DNA of 64,000 nt, taken from positions 3,286,001 through 3,350,000 of the forward strand of contig CM065173.1 of assembly GCA_033026295.1 (NCBI GenBank), read 5' to 3'. The translations under genes were made by a program, and so were the position numbers. Source of the stretch: Channa striata (lineage: Eukaryota > Chordata > Actinopteri > Anabantiformes > Channidae). Positions 11,641 to 23,654 of this stretch are shown in pieces. Every line of letters starts with the position of its first letter. Within the stretch, counting starts at the first letter, position 1. The notes under the pieces are model-generated. The model saw only the letters and a list, made by a program, of their open reading frames with translations, was not told the DNA's origin and ran no database searches.

Positions 11641-13655
11641 TTTTTAAATCTGTACAATCTGGAGTTTGGTGCAATCGCATTTTATTACTGTTGTACAACC
11701 ACGAACCACCCCTTCCACTCACTCACAAGAATCTCGCTTAGCCTGGAAAAAGAGTTTATACTTATACAAATTAGCACTCCGTAAAGCCAGAACAGCATAT
11801 TATTATTTACTAATAGAGGAAAACAAGAACAACCCCCGGTTTCTTTTCAGCACTATAGCCAGGCTGACTAAGAGCCATAGTTCAGTTGAGACTCGCATTC
11901 CCTCAACGCTATGCAGCAATGACTTCATGACCTTTTTTACAAACAAAATCGTAGCTATTAGAAATAAATTCACCAGACCCTCCACACAAATACAACAGAA
12001 TTAGAATCATCAGTAAGTCCTCAGTCCCTTTTAGACTGCTTTGTGCCCATAGACCTTGCTGAGTTAACTTCAACTATTATGGCATCTAAACCAACAACAT
12101 GTCTGCTAAACTGTATTCCATTTAGACTGCTCAAAGATGCTCTACCCTTATTATATAGTTTGTATTAGATATCATTAATCTATCTTTACAAACAGGATAT
12201 GTACCAAAGGCTTATAAGGTAGCTGTAATCAAACCTCTACTTAAAAAACCTTGTCTGGATCCAGGTGTCTAAGCGAATTACAGACCAAAATCCAATCACC
12301 CCTTTATTTCTAAAATACTTGAAAAAGTAGTTGTAAAGCAATTATGTGACCACCTGCGCAGATACGACTTGTTTGAAGAATTTCAGTCAGGATTTAGAGT
12401 TCATCATAGTACAGAAACCGCACTGATTAAAGTCACCAACGATCTCCTTCTGGGTTCAGATAACGGATTTGTCTCTATACTAGTTCTGCGAGATCTTAGT
12501 GCTGAATTTGACACCATTGATCACAGAATATTGTAACAGAGACTACAACATGTTATTGGAATTAAAGGAACTGCACTAAATTGGTTTAAATCGTATCTAT
12601 CAGATAGATCCCAATTTGTTCATGTTAATGACCAATCTTACACATACACAAATGTTAGTTATGGAATTCCACAAGGCTCTGTGTTAGGACCAACACTCTT
12701 TACTTTATATATGTCTCCCCTTGGCAACATTATTAGAAAACACTCTAAATTTTCACTGCTACGCCAATGACACACAGTTGTATCTATCTAAGAAACCTGA
12801 TGAAACAAACCAATTAATCAAACTACTGTCTAAAAGACATAAGGAACTGGATGACATATAATTTCCTTCTTCTAAACTCAGATAAAACTGAAGTTATTGT
12901 ATTTTTTTTAAGAAACATGTTTTCTAACCATATCACTATTTTAGATGACATGACACTTGCCCCCATTAGTACAGCAAGTCATTTTTGACCAGGATTTGTC
13001 ATTTAGCTCACACATAACACAAATCTCTAGAACAGCCTTCTTCCACCTAAGAAACATTGCCAAAATTAGGAGCATCCTCTCTCAAAGCGATGCTGCAAAA
13101 CTGGTCCATGCATTTGTTACTTCTAGATTGGACTACTGTAATTCTCTACTTTCAGGCTGCCCCAGTAACTCTCTAAAAAGCCTCCAATTAATCCAAAATG
13201 CTGCAGCAAGATTGCTGACTGGGATTGGTAAGAAAGATCATATTTCACCTTCATTAGCTTCTCTCCATTGGCTTCCAATTAAATGTAGAATAGAATTTAA
13301 AACCCTTCTTCTAACCTATAAAGCTCTAAATGGTCAAGCTCCATCATATCTAAAAGATCTCCTAGTACGATATCATCGTACTAGAACACTTCATTTCCAA
13401 AAATAGAATGGGAGGCAGAGCCTTTAGCTATCAAGCTCCTCTCCTGTGGAACCAGCTCCCAATCCAGATTCGGGAAGCAGACACCCTCTCTATTTTTAAG
13501 ACTAGGCTCAAAACCTTCCTCTTCGATAAAGCTTATAGCTGGTTATAGTCATGCTGCTATAGGCTTAGACTGCTGGGGGACTCTGCACTGTGCCACTTTC
13601 CTCTTCTCTTCACTCAGCAACACACTTGAGGAGATGACAATATTAACTTGAAGAC
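11640..13655 (+). mobile_element. L2-like LINE, decayed pol
   Basis: Several short frames in succession read as one broken RT protein: TAYYYLLIEENKNNPRFLF near 11790, GIPQGSVLGPTLFTLYMSPL at about 12663, the region where FADD/YADD should be read as CYANDTQL at about 12760, and a C-terminal block with HAFVTSRLDYCNSLLSG at about 13109 and LHWLPIKCRIEFKTLLLTYK. Several stop codons and frameshifts lie between them. The same family recurs in antisense at 16.7-18.1 kb and 50.5-51.6 kb, and as a 3' end at 57.9-58.4 kb. Confidence 0.75.
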
Positions 13656-13980
13656 AGATACTTGGTCTATAACTGTAACAAAAGATTTAAAATTAACTCA
13701 TGTACTGAGACTATAACACTCCGCTCAAACTCTCCAGGTAATAACACGGTTAACTCAAGGGCAGAAACTTAGACCGTAATGAAAACCTTAACCACTGAGG
13801 CTCTAACACTCAACTCCGACTCTTAAGGTAATAACAATATCAACTCAAGGCAGAAACTTAGAACATAACAAAATCCTTAACTACTGAAACTATTACACTT
13901 GGCTCAAACATTTGAGATAACAATACTTTGAAACTTAGGGTATAACAAAATTCACTCTTAAGATTAACACTATAACAGAA
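13656..13980. repeat. degenerate tandem repeat, period near 88 bp, about three units
   Basis: Units share the order aacactc, ctcaaactct, ggtaataacac, aactcaagg, cagaaacttaga and ccttaac(c/t)actga, seen near 13718, 13805 and 13890. It lies directly after the LINE coding part, so it may belong to that element's 3' untranslated region. A simple GATGATGAT-like stretch follows at about 14170-14285. Confidence 0.55.
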
Positions 13981-14496
13981 AATCACTCTTATAGTGGACA
14001 TTAATATTACAAACAGAAGCTTACTCAAAACAAAAAGACTAACATACTAACAGTATCAAAGGCTGAAGATCAGGAAAAGAAAAATCATTTGGAAGAAGCA
14101 CCAGAACGAACCAAGACACATTAGCAACCCCAAAACTCAACACAAGCACTTAAATACAAAACATGCACAGTTAATGATGACGAAGATGAAATGAAAAGGG
14201 CGACTGCACCGGCAACCAGAAAGGGGATGAGCTTAGATTCCAGAATCCTAACAATGATGATGATAACTATGATGATGATGAAAGGCAAAGGGCACAGAAC
14301 ACACACACAGAGAAAATCAATGTCAATACAGCCTGGGCAGACATTTATTTCAAGACATCAGTAAAGAGCTTGGCAACAGCTGCTTGAAGCTCAAGCGTAG
14401 AAAGAACAATTCACGTTAAAAACGTTTTCAGATGAAAATTAAAACATGAAACATCTAGACTCTGGTAACCAAATTATATATAATGTACTTCACAAA

Positions 14497-14612
14497 GACC
14501 AGAATGAGACCAGTGTGACAGGAAGTGTATTTTTTTACAATTTCTCTGATAACCAATCAGATGCACTACATGCTCTGACCTATCTCACCTCCTTCACTCA
14601 CTGAAATACCAA
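14497..14612 (+). promoter_or_regulatory. conserved upstream module of the 14.6 kb receptor gene
   Basis: In order: ccagaatgagaccagtgtg (from 14499), GGAAGTG (14521), AACCAATCAGATGC (from 14551), TGACCTATC and CTCCTTCACTCACTG. The same order and spacing recur before the genes at 54.8 kb (+) and 58.8 kb (-), and in part before the pseudogene at 24.5 kb. GGAAGT is an ETS core and CCAAT an NF-Y core. Use as a lymphoid promoter is inference. Confidence 0.5.
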
Positions 14613-14641
14613 ATACTTTTTCAACAAGAGACAAAGTAAAG

Positions 14642-16166
14642 ATGATGGTGTTATGGGTTACACTGCTTCTTCTTCAGCGAGGACGTAAGTCTATAGAATT
14701 TACAAATTAAATGGGTTTTTTTGCATCCTAACTTTCCCACAGTGATTTAGATTTTTAATATAAATATATGTTTAATTTTTTATTCAGATTCTCTAGTTCC
14801 AGTAACCACAGTTCAACTTGGAGAACCTGTGACCATCACATGTGCTAACAAGGACCTCAACACTAAGGAGGTCCACTGGTACCGGCAATATGCCGGAGAT
14901 ACTATGAAATTAGTTGTGACCTTGTGGCAAACTAAACCTGAGCATGGATCAGAGTTTTCTGAATCAAGAATGAAGGTAAATCTTGATGAAAGTTTTTGCA
15001 ACTTGACCATTTTGAGGACGATCGCAGAAGATGAAGGAATGTATCACTGTGGAGTCACAGAGTGGATTAAAACTGAATGGAGTGGAACATATTTGTTAGT
15101 GAAAGGTAAGAGTCTGAGCTACCGATACTTTTGAAGCGACTCTAAGTATATGCTGATTATTTTCTTATTGTTATAAAACATAGTCCGGTCAAATAAATGT
15201 ATACTGGACATATTATTGTTATTGCGCTTTTTGTTAACCAGGAAACAGTGAGAGGACATCAAACTATACTGTTGTTCAGCAGTCGACAGCATCTGATCAG
15301 GTCTATCCAGGAGACTCAGTGACTCTCCAGTGTTCAGTCCTTTCTGACTCTGAGAACCAGACGTGTCCAGGAGATCACAGTGTGTACTGGTTCAGAGCTG
15401 GATCAGAGAAATCTCATCCAGAAATCATCCATACTGATGGAAATGGTCAGTGTGAGAAGAGATCTGACACCGTGAAGAGCTGTGTTTATGGACTTTCTAG
15501 GGCCATCAGGTCCTCTGATGCTGGGACTTATTACTGTGCTGTGGCCACATGTGGACAGATTTTATTTGGAAATGGGACTAAACTGGACATTCACGGTAAC
15601 TGTTTCATTAGTGTTTTTGTAAATTTAAACATGTTAGCAATACATTTTGAGGTAAAGTAAAATGTTACATTATAATAAAATTATTAGGAAGTGACTTAAA
15701 ACTGTATTTTCTTTAATTGGTTCTTTCTTTTCATGATGTTTTAGGAACTAGCATGTTGTCACACACGGCCAGCATCATAATTTCTCTGCTGTGTGTGGTT
15801 ATAGTGGTCCTCATTTGTGCCATGATCGCTGCAGTGGTAACATAAGTTGACATATGACAGAATTACTTTAATACTATAGTGTTCTAATTTTTTGTTATCT
15901 ATCTATATTTTGTTTCAGACAATTCAGCGGTTGTTTCACTGCACAACAACTGTGGAGGTCACTCAACAGGTAAAGTAAAGAAATGAGTAACCTCATCCAA
16001 TGAAACTGTATTCTTTTAACCTTTTGACTCCAAATACTTTTTTCAGACAATCGGGGATCTACAGATTTATTCAGCTGTTGTCTTTACAATGACAACTTAC
16101 CGTGGTGGAGGAAAGGATGCAAAAGCCAAGATCGATGCTGCAGTGAAGACTTTTGGGTTTGACTAA
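14642..16166 (+). CDS. NITR-like receptor, two Ig domains, TM, non-canonical tyrosine tail (intact)
   Basis: Six exons in phase (14642-14684, 14788-15105, 15242-15595, 15745-15836, 15919-15969, 16047-16166) give about 325 residues. The leader is MMVLWVTLLLLQRG. The V domain (15-120) has VTITC and DEGMYHC. The second domain (121-238) has VTLQC, SVYWFRAGS, DAGTYYC, six cysteines and the J-like FGNGTKLDI. The membrane span (about 245-268) has no charged residue, so pairing with a charged adaptor is not suggested. The tail holds QIYSAV (Tyr 294), in which Gln sits where an ITIM needs I/V/L/S. The homologous position of a second tyrosine is Asp (KIDAAV). Inhibitory signalling is therefore uncertain. 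An AATAAA lies at 16376. Either of two adjacent ATGs (14642, 14645) may start translation. Confidence 0.8.
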
Positions 16167-16199
16167 GTATGTTTGTCGTCAGATGATGATGTGTGATGT

Positions 16200-16640
16200 T
16201 ACTCTCTAAACTGTGCATGTTGTATTTGCTTTTAATATTAGACATTTTTGTTAATTATAAACTAGTTAGACTGAATTCAAGTTTCTCATACAACTGTAGT
16301 AACCTAAAAAAATACATATAAGAGAGTAAATGTCTTTAGAATTTGTGTATATTGATTTCTGTTACAAACTATGGCAATAAAAAAAAATGTCTCTGTGCCA
16401 AAGTAACATAACATGTGATTATTGTGATATTGGCAGAATTCCTAAAATAAATCCAACATTTAGTTACAACTTCAGGAAAGAAAGTGAATCATTCTACAAT
16501 CACAAACATGTCGTTTGGACTTTTTTCTTCTTAGCTGAGATGCTGAATCCAAAATTTTAATAGTACAAAAGAGGACATCTGTCATAATCGGACATTTATC
16601 TCCACTTGCTTCTCTGGACTTTTATATTTTTAGTCTCCCC
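16200..16640. repeat. 3' flank shared, inverted, with 22816-23271
   Basis: The sequence after the stop of the 14.6 kb gene reappears as its reverse complement at 22816-23271, for example cggacatttatctccacttg at about 16588 against its complement near 22848. It shows that the 14.6 kb gene and the pseudogene at 23.7-24.5 kb are the arms of an inverted duplication. Confidence 0.8.
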
Positions 16641-16735
16641 CACCCACCATTTCCTAGTCCCGGTTCATTTTCCCAACTTCGCTACTTGTTCATCGTTATT
16701 GGTTCAAGAGTCAAGATTTGTTGTTCGTCAATTTC

Positions 16736-18065
16736 AATTCAATTAAATTCAACTTTATTTATACAGCGCCAATTTACAACAAGGTCATTTCAAGGCACTT
16801 TACATAATAAAGTCAAGACTATACAAACATTTTTAGAAAACCCAACAAATCCCCCTTGAGCAAGCCATAGGCAACAGTGGAGAGGAAAAACTCCCTTTAA
16901 CGGAAGAAACCTCCAGCAGAACCGGGCTCAGTGTGGGCGGCCATCTGCCTTGACCGGTTGGGCTGAGTGGAAAGTGGACAGAGAAAAGAACAGAGCAACA
17001 AAAGCATTTTGTAATGCATTTTGGGACTGAAGTGGTCTAGTAGGATGATATGGTACTAGGAGATCTTTTAGATATGATGGAGCTTGACCGTTTAGAGCTT
17101 TATAGGTAAGAAGAAGGGTTTTAAATTCTATTCTACATTTAATGGGAAGCCAATGGAGAGAAGCTAATGAAGGTGAAATATGATCTCTCTTACCAATCCC
17201 AGTCAGTAATCTTGCTGCAGCATTTTAGATTAATTGGAGGCTTTTTAGAGAGTTAGTGGGGCAGCCTGAAAGTAGAGAATTACAGTAGTCCAATCTAGAA
17301 GTAACAAATGCATGGACCAGTTTTTCAGCATCGCTTCTAGAGAGGATACTCCTAATTTTGGCAATGTTTCTTAGGTGGAAGAAGGCTGTTCTAGAGATTT
17401 GTTTTATGTGTGAGCTAAATGACAAATCCTGGTCAAAAATGACTCCAAGATTCATTGCAGTACTACTGGGGCCAGAGTTATGTCATCTAAAATAGTGATA
17501 TGGTTAGATGTTTCTTAGACGTTTAGGGCCAAATACAATAACTTCAGTTTTATCTGAGTTTAGAAGAAGGAAATTATACGTCATCCAGTCCCTTATGTTT
17601 TTTAGAAATGCTTGTAGTTTGATTAATTTATTTGTTTCATCAGGTTTCATAGATAGATATAACTGCATGTCATCAGCGTAGCAGTGAAAATTTAGTGTTT
17701 TCTAATAATGTTGCCAAGGGGAGACATATATAGAGTAAAGAGTATTGGTCCTAGCACAGAGCCTTGTGGAACTCCATAACTAACTTTTGTGTATGTGGAA
17801 GATTCATCATTAACATGAACAAATTGGAATCTATCTGACAGATAAGATTCAAACCAGTTTAGTGCAGTTCCTTTAATTCCAATTACATGTTCTAGTCTCT
17901 GTAATAATATTCTATGATCAGTGGTGTCAAATGCAGCACTAAGATCTAGCAGAACTAGTATAGAGACAAGTCCATTATCTGAAGCCAGAAGAAGATCGTT
18001 ATTGACTTTATTCAGTGCGGTTTCTGTGCTATGATGAACTCTAAATCCTGACTGAAATTCAATTT
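16736..18065 (-). mobile_element. L2-like LINE, antisense 3' half
   Basis: Reading the minus strand gives RT fragments (for example near 17950-17700) and the C-terminal block at 17455-17225 with HAFVTSRLDYCNSLLSG, then a 3' end at about 16736 (aattcaactttatttataca on the plus strand). It is the same family as 11.6-13.7 kb and is also broken by stops. It sits just past the 3' flank of the 14.6 kb receptor gene. Confidence 0.7.
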
Positions 18066-18528
18066 TTTGAGCAAAAACCCATTCAAAAAACCCAGTGATT
18101 GTGCAAAACGTATTATTGATTATTAAACAAGCCCTATTAACTTGTTATTTCATAGGTATTTTATGACTCTTAGTCCATTATTATCCAAGTAGGAATTGCT
18201 ACCTAAATATTATTTATGTAGCCTGATATAAGCAATCATTACATCACACACTCACTGTTGAGATAAATACTGTGGTAGGTGGTACTGTTGGTGGTACTGT
18301 TTGGTAGATACTTTAGTATCCAAATTATTAGTATTCAAATTGAAATTTCAGTCTGGTGGTGGTAAGACAGTCTCCAAACATATTCCAGTACAATTTTTTT
18401 TTTAGGGTAGACGAGTGTCTTTATCAAATATATGGTGATCTATCCAATAGTCCCCAAGACATTTCACACAACATTCATATTAACCTGCTATTGGGACCTG
18501 GATAATAAAAAAAAGTAATAACTTAAAA

Positions 18529-19198
18529 CAGGGGTCTCAAAAGTCACTCAACCACTTTCTAAGTAGATCGCCAAAGGGGTTAATGAATCCTACATAAATT
18601 TTAAAATTGATTAGACAAATTTGAGTGGTCAATCAGCAAACAAAATTACATATATATCCATTAAAATTCAGAAGTGTCCCGCTGCCTTCTTACAAAATTG
18701 ATTTCTTTGACAATCGAGCTAGCGGAGATTATTGTTGCCAACTTAGCCTCAACTCTTTTTCAAAAACGCAACTAGCAACAAATCTAGCAACTTTTTCTGG
18801 TGCTATTGGAGATTTTTGGAAACTGTTGTTTTCAATCTTCTCAACAAGCAGTGGGTCCTGTCATCCCAAAACACTCACAGGCAGCTGCAGTCGAAGCACG
18901 AGATGCCCCCACCACCCCACCCCCGCTCTCTCTCGGGCCCCTGCTGGTACCCAAACTTTAGCATATACAACAGAAAGAAATGCAGACAGACACGGCAAAT
19001 TCAAAAATACATACAAAAATATTTTTTGTCATGTTTTAATGTAAAATGTAAGTTATGTAGATTTTGTAAAATCAACTTTATTTAAAGGCTATGAAAACAG
19101 CTTTTCAGTTTGTATGGATTCAAAATAACCTACGACAAAGAATGTTGCAAAGCATGTTGTAAAAATGGCTCTCGCGGGAAAAGGGTTGGAGACCCCTG
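18529..19198. mobile_element. hAT-like element, about 670 bp
   Basis: It begins CAGGGGTCTCAAA and ends TTGGAGACCCCTG, giving 10-bp terminal inverted repeats of the CAGGGGTCTC type found in hAT elements. No clear 8-bp target duplication remains. Inside, a broken frame reads TQLATNLATFSGAIGDFWK, which I cannot assign. Copy A keeps only the left part (6892 to about 7278). Confidence 0.5.
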
Positions 19199-20330
19199 GG
19201 TTAGAGCATCATTCAATATTCATTAAATCATCGGCTGACATCCTCATGATATAATGAAAAAGTAAAAATGTAGTTTATAGTACAAGTGTTCGGTTGTTCA
19301 CAGCTGGTTTCTTTAAAATAAGTTTGACACATAATATATGCAACAGTCACACACCACATGCACACACTATCTCACATTAACCATCTTTATACTGTTTGTA
19401 AATCATGTTCGGTTGCACATGATACATAGCATTGATGTTCTAAATTAATTTAGACATTCACATTAAATGTTGTGGACACTAGTTGTTTATAATGTGATTG
19501 TGCTAAGTGGCATTTTTGTTTTTACCTTAAATTATATTAAATTATATTTTTGGCTACATACAGCATAGAGACCTCATGGGGCTTTCTATAGTATATTTTG
19601 GTTGTATTAGTTGAGCCTTACTTCAAGTTAGGTTTTTCATATGAATTATATATATAAATATAAATGAATATATTATTAGTAAAATGTTACTTGAAGCAAT
19701 GAAAAAGTTCCTAATTTCAAATTTTGTCCTAATAGAAGAAACTGTTTAAAGCCATCATCATTTACTGCTCTGCTCTTGAGATTAAAGATTAAGATTTTCT
19801 ATTTTCATACTCCAGATGCTTCCTGCAATGATTCCAACAAATAGTATTTCCAAAACACATGCATTATATACACAGAACACACAAAGTAAATGATAAAGAA
19901 AATGTGTGTTTTGTAAGTGTGAAAATCGACATACGAAACAACACCGTGTGTCAGAGATGAGGGTATTGGGAGGAGTTAACACCTCCGAAATAGATACAAC
20001 AACCACACAGGTAGCCACCACTGCCCCTTCAAACCGAACGCTCTACAAAGACAACTTGGTCTGATGGATCATTAAACCCTTTGAACACTTCAAAAATAAA
20101 ATGCATAAAACCTGAAAGTAGAAGTCACAAAGCTGAAGACTTTTGCCAAAATAAACAAATTTTGGTGGGGGGGGGGACTGCAATGTTGTTATGAACAATA
20201 AAAATACAAGGTCAACATCCAGTAGAAATCTGTGAAGTGCTGCTAAAGGAGTCAATTTTTCACACAATATAATCACTATTAAAATTCAGAGTTTGGATTG
20301 TTAATGAGTCACAAAAGTCCGGACATCAGT

Positions 20331-21219
20331 TTAGACCGTCTCATCCTTTGCAGCTACATTTCTTCTCCCTGCTTTGGCACCTTCCCTCCTAGTGAAGATG
20401 GCTGTAGACTAAACCAAAGACTCCTCGTTTCTCTGAGGAAATAAAATGCAAATATGAAAATGAAAGACAAGATTTGCACATTTATTCTCCAGCTACATTT
20501 ATAAATTTCTTACCTGCTGACTTTGCTGATTACCACTGGGTGTTGCAGCATTTTTTTCAGATTGGTGACAGCTATATTATTAAAAATGTACAGTTAATTA
20601 TACCGTAGTTTGACTTGAATAGCATAAATACAAATTATATTGTGTTAAATTTGGAGAAAAACATTTTAACAGACAAACCTATGAGTAACTTCTCTTACCT
20701 TTGCAACAATCGGTTTTGCTTTTCATGATGGCATAAGTGAGGATAATTATAACAATCAGACTTATAGCCAAAGAAACACACAGCACAAATTGAATTGTGA
20801 ATCACATGTGCTGACAACTGAAAAATTCAATAAATAATAAAAGTTATGAAATCTTATTAAGTCAGTGACAGTGATAGATTAATAGTTTGAAAGATTATGA
20901 TCTTTGAAGTTATCATTATATGGAAATATGATACATTTACCTTCAGTATCCAGGTTAGTTCCATTTCCAAATAAAATCTTTCCACATGAGGCCACAGCAC
21001 AGTAATAAGTCCCTGCGTCAGAGGTGCCGAGTCTCCTGGACAGACCTGATCAGGCGATGGGTCTCGACTAACGGCAACTACGTCAGAGTCCGGTCCTAGG
21101 AAGGAAAAACATGTTTAATCCAATCAGTAATTCAGTGAGAATGTATTTTAAACAGATATAGCAGTATATACCTTTGATCCTCAGAATTGTGTTGCTCTGT
21201 GAATCACATGTGCTGACAA
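20331..21219 (-). pseudogene. NITR-like pseudogene B (copy of A, further broken)
   Basis: Exon remnants are 21219-21172, 21095-20941, 20817-20699, 20571-20514 and 20432-20331, corresponding one for one to pseudogene A. The deleted Ig exon (155 bases) and the fused membrane exon (119 bases) are identical in structure. In addition the fourth remnant is one base shorter (58), shifting the frame, and the tail tyrosine codon position has become TAG (complement at 20409-20411), where copy A has TTT (Phe) and functional relatives have TAT (Tyr). Confidence 0.8.
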
Positions 21220-22094
21220 CTGAAAGATTCAATAAATAATTAAAGTTATGAAATCTTATTAAATCAGTCACAGTGGTGGATAAATAGTTTAAATAGTCTC
21301 TAGCATCCTCACGCAAAACTATATCTTGGTTGTGGGCCTTTTCTGTGCTTGCCTGGGATTCATACTGCTACTCTTTTTTTCTCAATGCAGCTAGGTGTAT
21401 ATTTGAGTGTGAATAGTTTTTTGTCTGTGTGTCAGCCCTGTGATAGACTGTCAACCTCCCCTGCCTCTGATATTTTTTTATGTATGTAAGGCATCAGGAC
21501 ACATTTACACTTACAAAGCTTTGTGTTCAGATGTATCCCAGATCACCTCAGTAAGTAGTTTGAGAGACGTTAGCCGTGTCCACCTGTTATCTGATTGCTG
21601 GGGATCGTCAGGGCTTTGTGTATGTGGAGACAAAGAGAGGACAGTGTGCTAAGTAAAAATTTGACCACAAAGTATAGAAAATGGGAAACTAAGAATCACT
21701 CCTGATTTGAGGGCAAAACCAGACCAGTCAAATACAAACTGAGAAACAGTAATTACAAAACCAGAGACAGACACACTATACATCAATCTGGCCAGGAGAA
21801 TGGGGAAAGCTAGTTAGGGATTGAGCAGAGGGAACCAGCTGCGTAAACTAGAAGGTAAATAATAAGTAGGGAAAGGTGAATAGGAGAAAACATTAACAAG
21901 GGAATGTGAGCTTAAGGAAACTCGTGAACAGAAAACCAAATGCAGGAAAAAAAAAACCCAGAGGTGATAACATGGTTGTACAGTCAAACTTAGGGACAGA
22001 GTGCACAAAGGGGCAGATAAAACTTAACAAAATTAAATAAGGGAATGACAAAGCAAAGCAGACCAGGACTGGGTGGAATCACAAAAAAGTAGAC
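21220..22094. other. duplicated noncoding sequence of copy B
   Basis: This matches about 9270-9960 of copy A with small differences, including an extra stretch near 21490-21645. No exon is recognised on either strand. Confidence 0.4.
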
Positions 22095-22735
22095 TTAATA
22101 CAGTACAATTTCCTTACTGTGAAAACAGCATCAGAACAGATGATGCTATCTCCCATGCCCTTCATACTACGCTTTCACATCTGGACTTTGGGAAAGGGAG
22201 GTATGCAAAGCTTCTTTTTATCGACTACAGCTCAGCTTTTAAACGATTGGTCTCTTCCTGACTCATCATAAAGCTCAGTGAAGTGGGACTAATTCACTTC
22301 TTATGTTTCTGGATCCTGAGCTTCCTGACAAACAGACCATGGATGGTAAAGATTGGACAGAGGTTCCACATTACACTGAACATTGGATCACCTCAAGGTT
22401 GTGTCCCCTGCTCTTCCCTCTCTACACCCAAGACTGCTATGTTGGACATAGCTCCAACTCTATTGTGAAATTCGCAGATGACAGAGTGCTGGTTAGTCTG
22501 ATCCAGAACAATGACGAGACTATCTTCTTTTAGTAAGGTCCATATCTCTGAGGACTCATCCTGGACACATCATATCTCTTCGTTTGTACTACCACAGAGA
22601 GCTGAGAAAGTTCAGGAGCTCCTGGGATTAGTGCTAAACGTTCTATACCTCGATCATCCTGTCTGTTGTCTCAGAGAATATTACCATCTGGTATGGGAAC
22701 AGCAGCTCCCAGGACAAAAATGACTTAAGGAACAG
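22095..22735 (+). mobile_element. LINE reverse-transcriptase fragment in copy B
   Basis: Same fragment as 10.26-11.0 kb. Here the frames read DDAISHALHTTLSHL, LLFIDYSSAFK and SNSIVKFADDRVLV, so the catalytic FADD box is intact in this copy while copy A has FADE. Many stops remain. It came with the segmental duplication, not by an independent insertion. Confidence 0.7.
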
Positions 22736-23271
22736 GGGACAGCACATTATCAAAGACATTCACCACCCAAATCTCAATCTGTTTCAGAGGCTGCCATTTG
22801 GTAAGAGACTCTGGTCTGGACTAAAAATATAAAAGTCCAGAGAAGCAAGTGGAGATAAATGTCCGATTATGACAAAGATGTCCTCTGTATTTTGTACTAT
22901 TTAAATTTTGGATTCAGTGTCTCAGCTAAGAAGAAAAAAGTCGAAACGACATGTCTGTGATTGTTTCTTTCCTGAAGTTGTAACTAAAAGTTGGATTTGT
23001 TTTAGTAATTCTGCCAATATCAGAATAATCACATGCTTTGTTACTTTGGCACAGAGACATTTTTTTTTATTGCCATAGTTTGTAACATAAATCAAACACA
23101 AATTCTAAAGACATTTACTCTCTTATATGTATTTTTTTTAGGTTTGTGCAGTTGCATGAGAAACATGAATTCAGTCTCACTAGTTTTTAATTAACACAAA
23201 TGTCTAATATTGAAAGCAAATACAACATGCACAGAGTTTCTAGAGTAACATCACACATCATCATCTGACGT

Positions 23272-23654
23272 GAACATCATCTCACGGGTGTGTGGGGTCA
23301 GCAGTGATTCTTGCTGCCTATTTCCTGATTCTGGACTGGTACAGGCTTTGGATGGAAGGAAGCTCAGTCCCAATTATCTTTTCTGCTGACCTGACCACCC
23401 GCTGCAATCTGTGCCTGTCTAGCTTGGTGGCTGAGCCAAACCACACAGTGATGGAGATGCAGAGGACAGACTGGATGGTGGCAGTGTAGAAAATGGTCAG
23501 CAGCTCCTTGGGAAGATTGAACTTCTTGAGCTGTCTCAGAAAATACAACCTCTGCTGAGATTTTTTGCAGACAGTGTCTATGTGAGAGGGGGGGCAGGCG
23601 GTTTCGCCTGAAGTCCACCATCATCTCCACAGTCTTAAGCATGTTGAGCTCTAG
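23272..23654 (-). mobile_element. LINE fragment replacing the 3' half of a receptor gene
   Basis: Minus-strand frames give the C-terminal RT region: FRRNRLPPLSH with a preceding MVDF, FYTATIQSVLCISITVWFGS and an ATKLDRHRLQRVVRSAEKI box, typical of jockey-group LINEs. Its left edge abuts receptor 3' flank (23271) and its right edge abuts the second Ig exon inside CVYGLSR (about 23655). Confidence 0.7.

Larger units (their letters stand above)
18365..22752. repeat. segmental duplication, copy B
   Basis: Direct copy of 6728-11003. It lacks the 405-bp element of copy A and about 330 bases before the LINE fragment. It keeps 18882-19550, which is missing from copy A. The receptor pseudogene inside carries all copy A exon lesions plus two of its own, so the ancestor was already dead when duplicated. 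Confidence 0.85.

Noticed and set aside
6728..22752. Direct repeats as a CRISPR-like or satellite array
   Set aside because: There are only two copies of several kilobases, with indels and a shared pseudogene; this is a segmental duplication.
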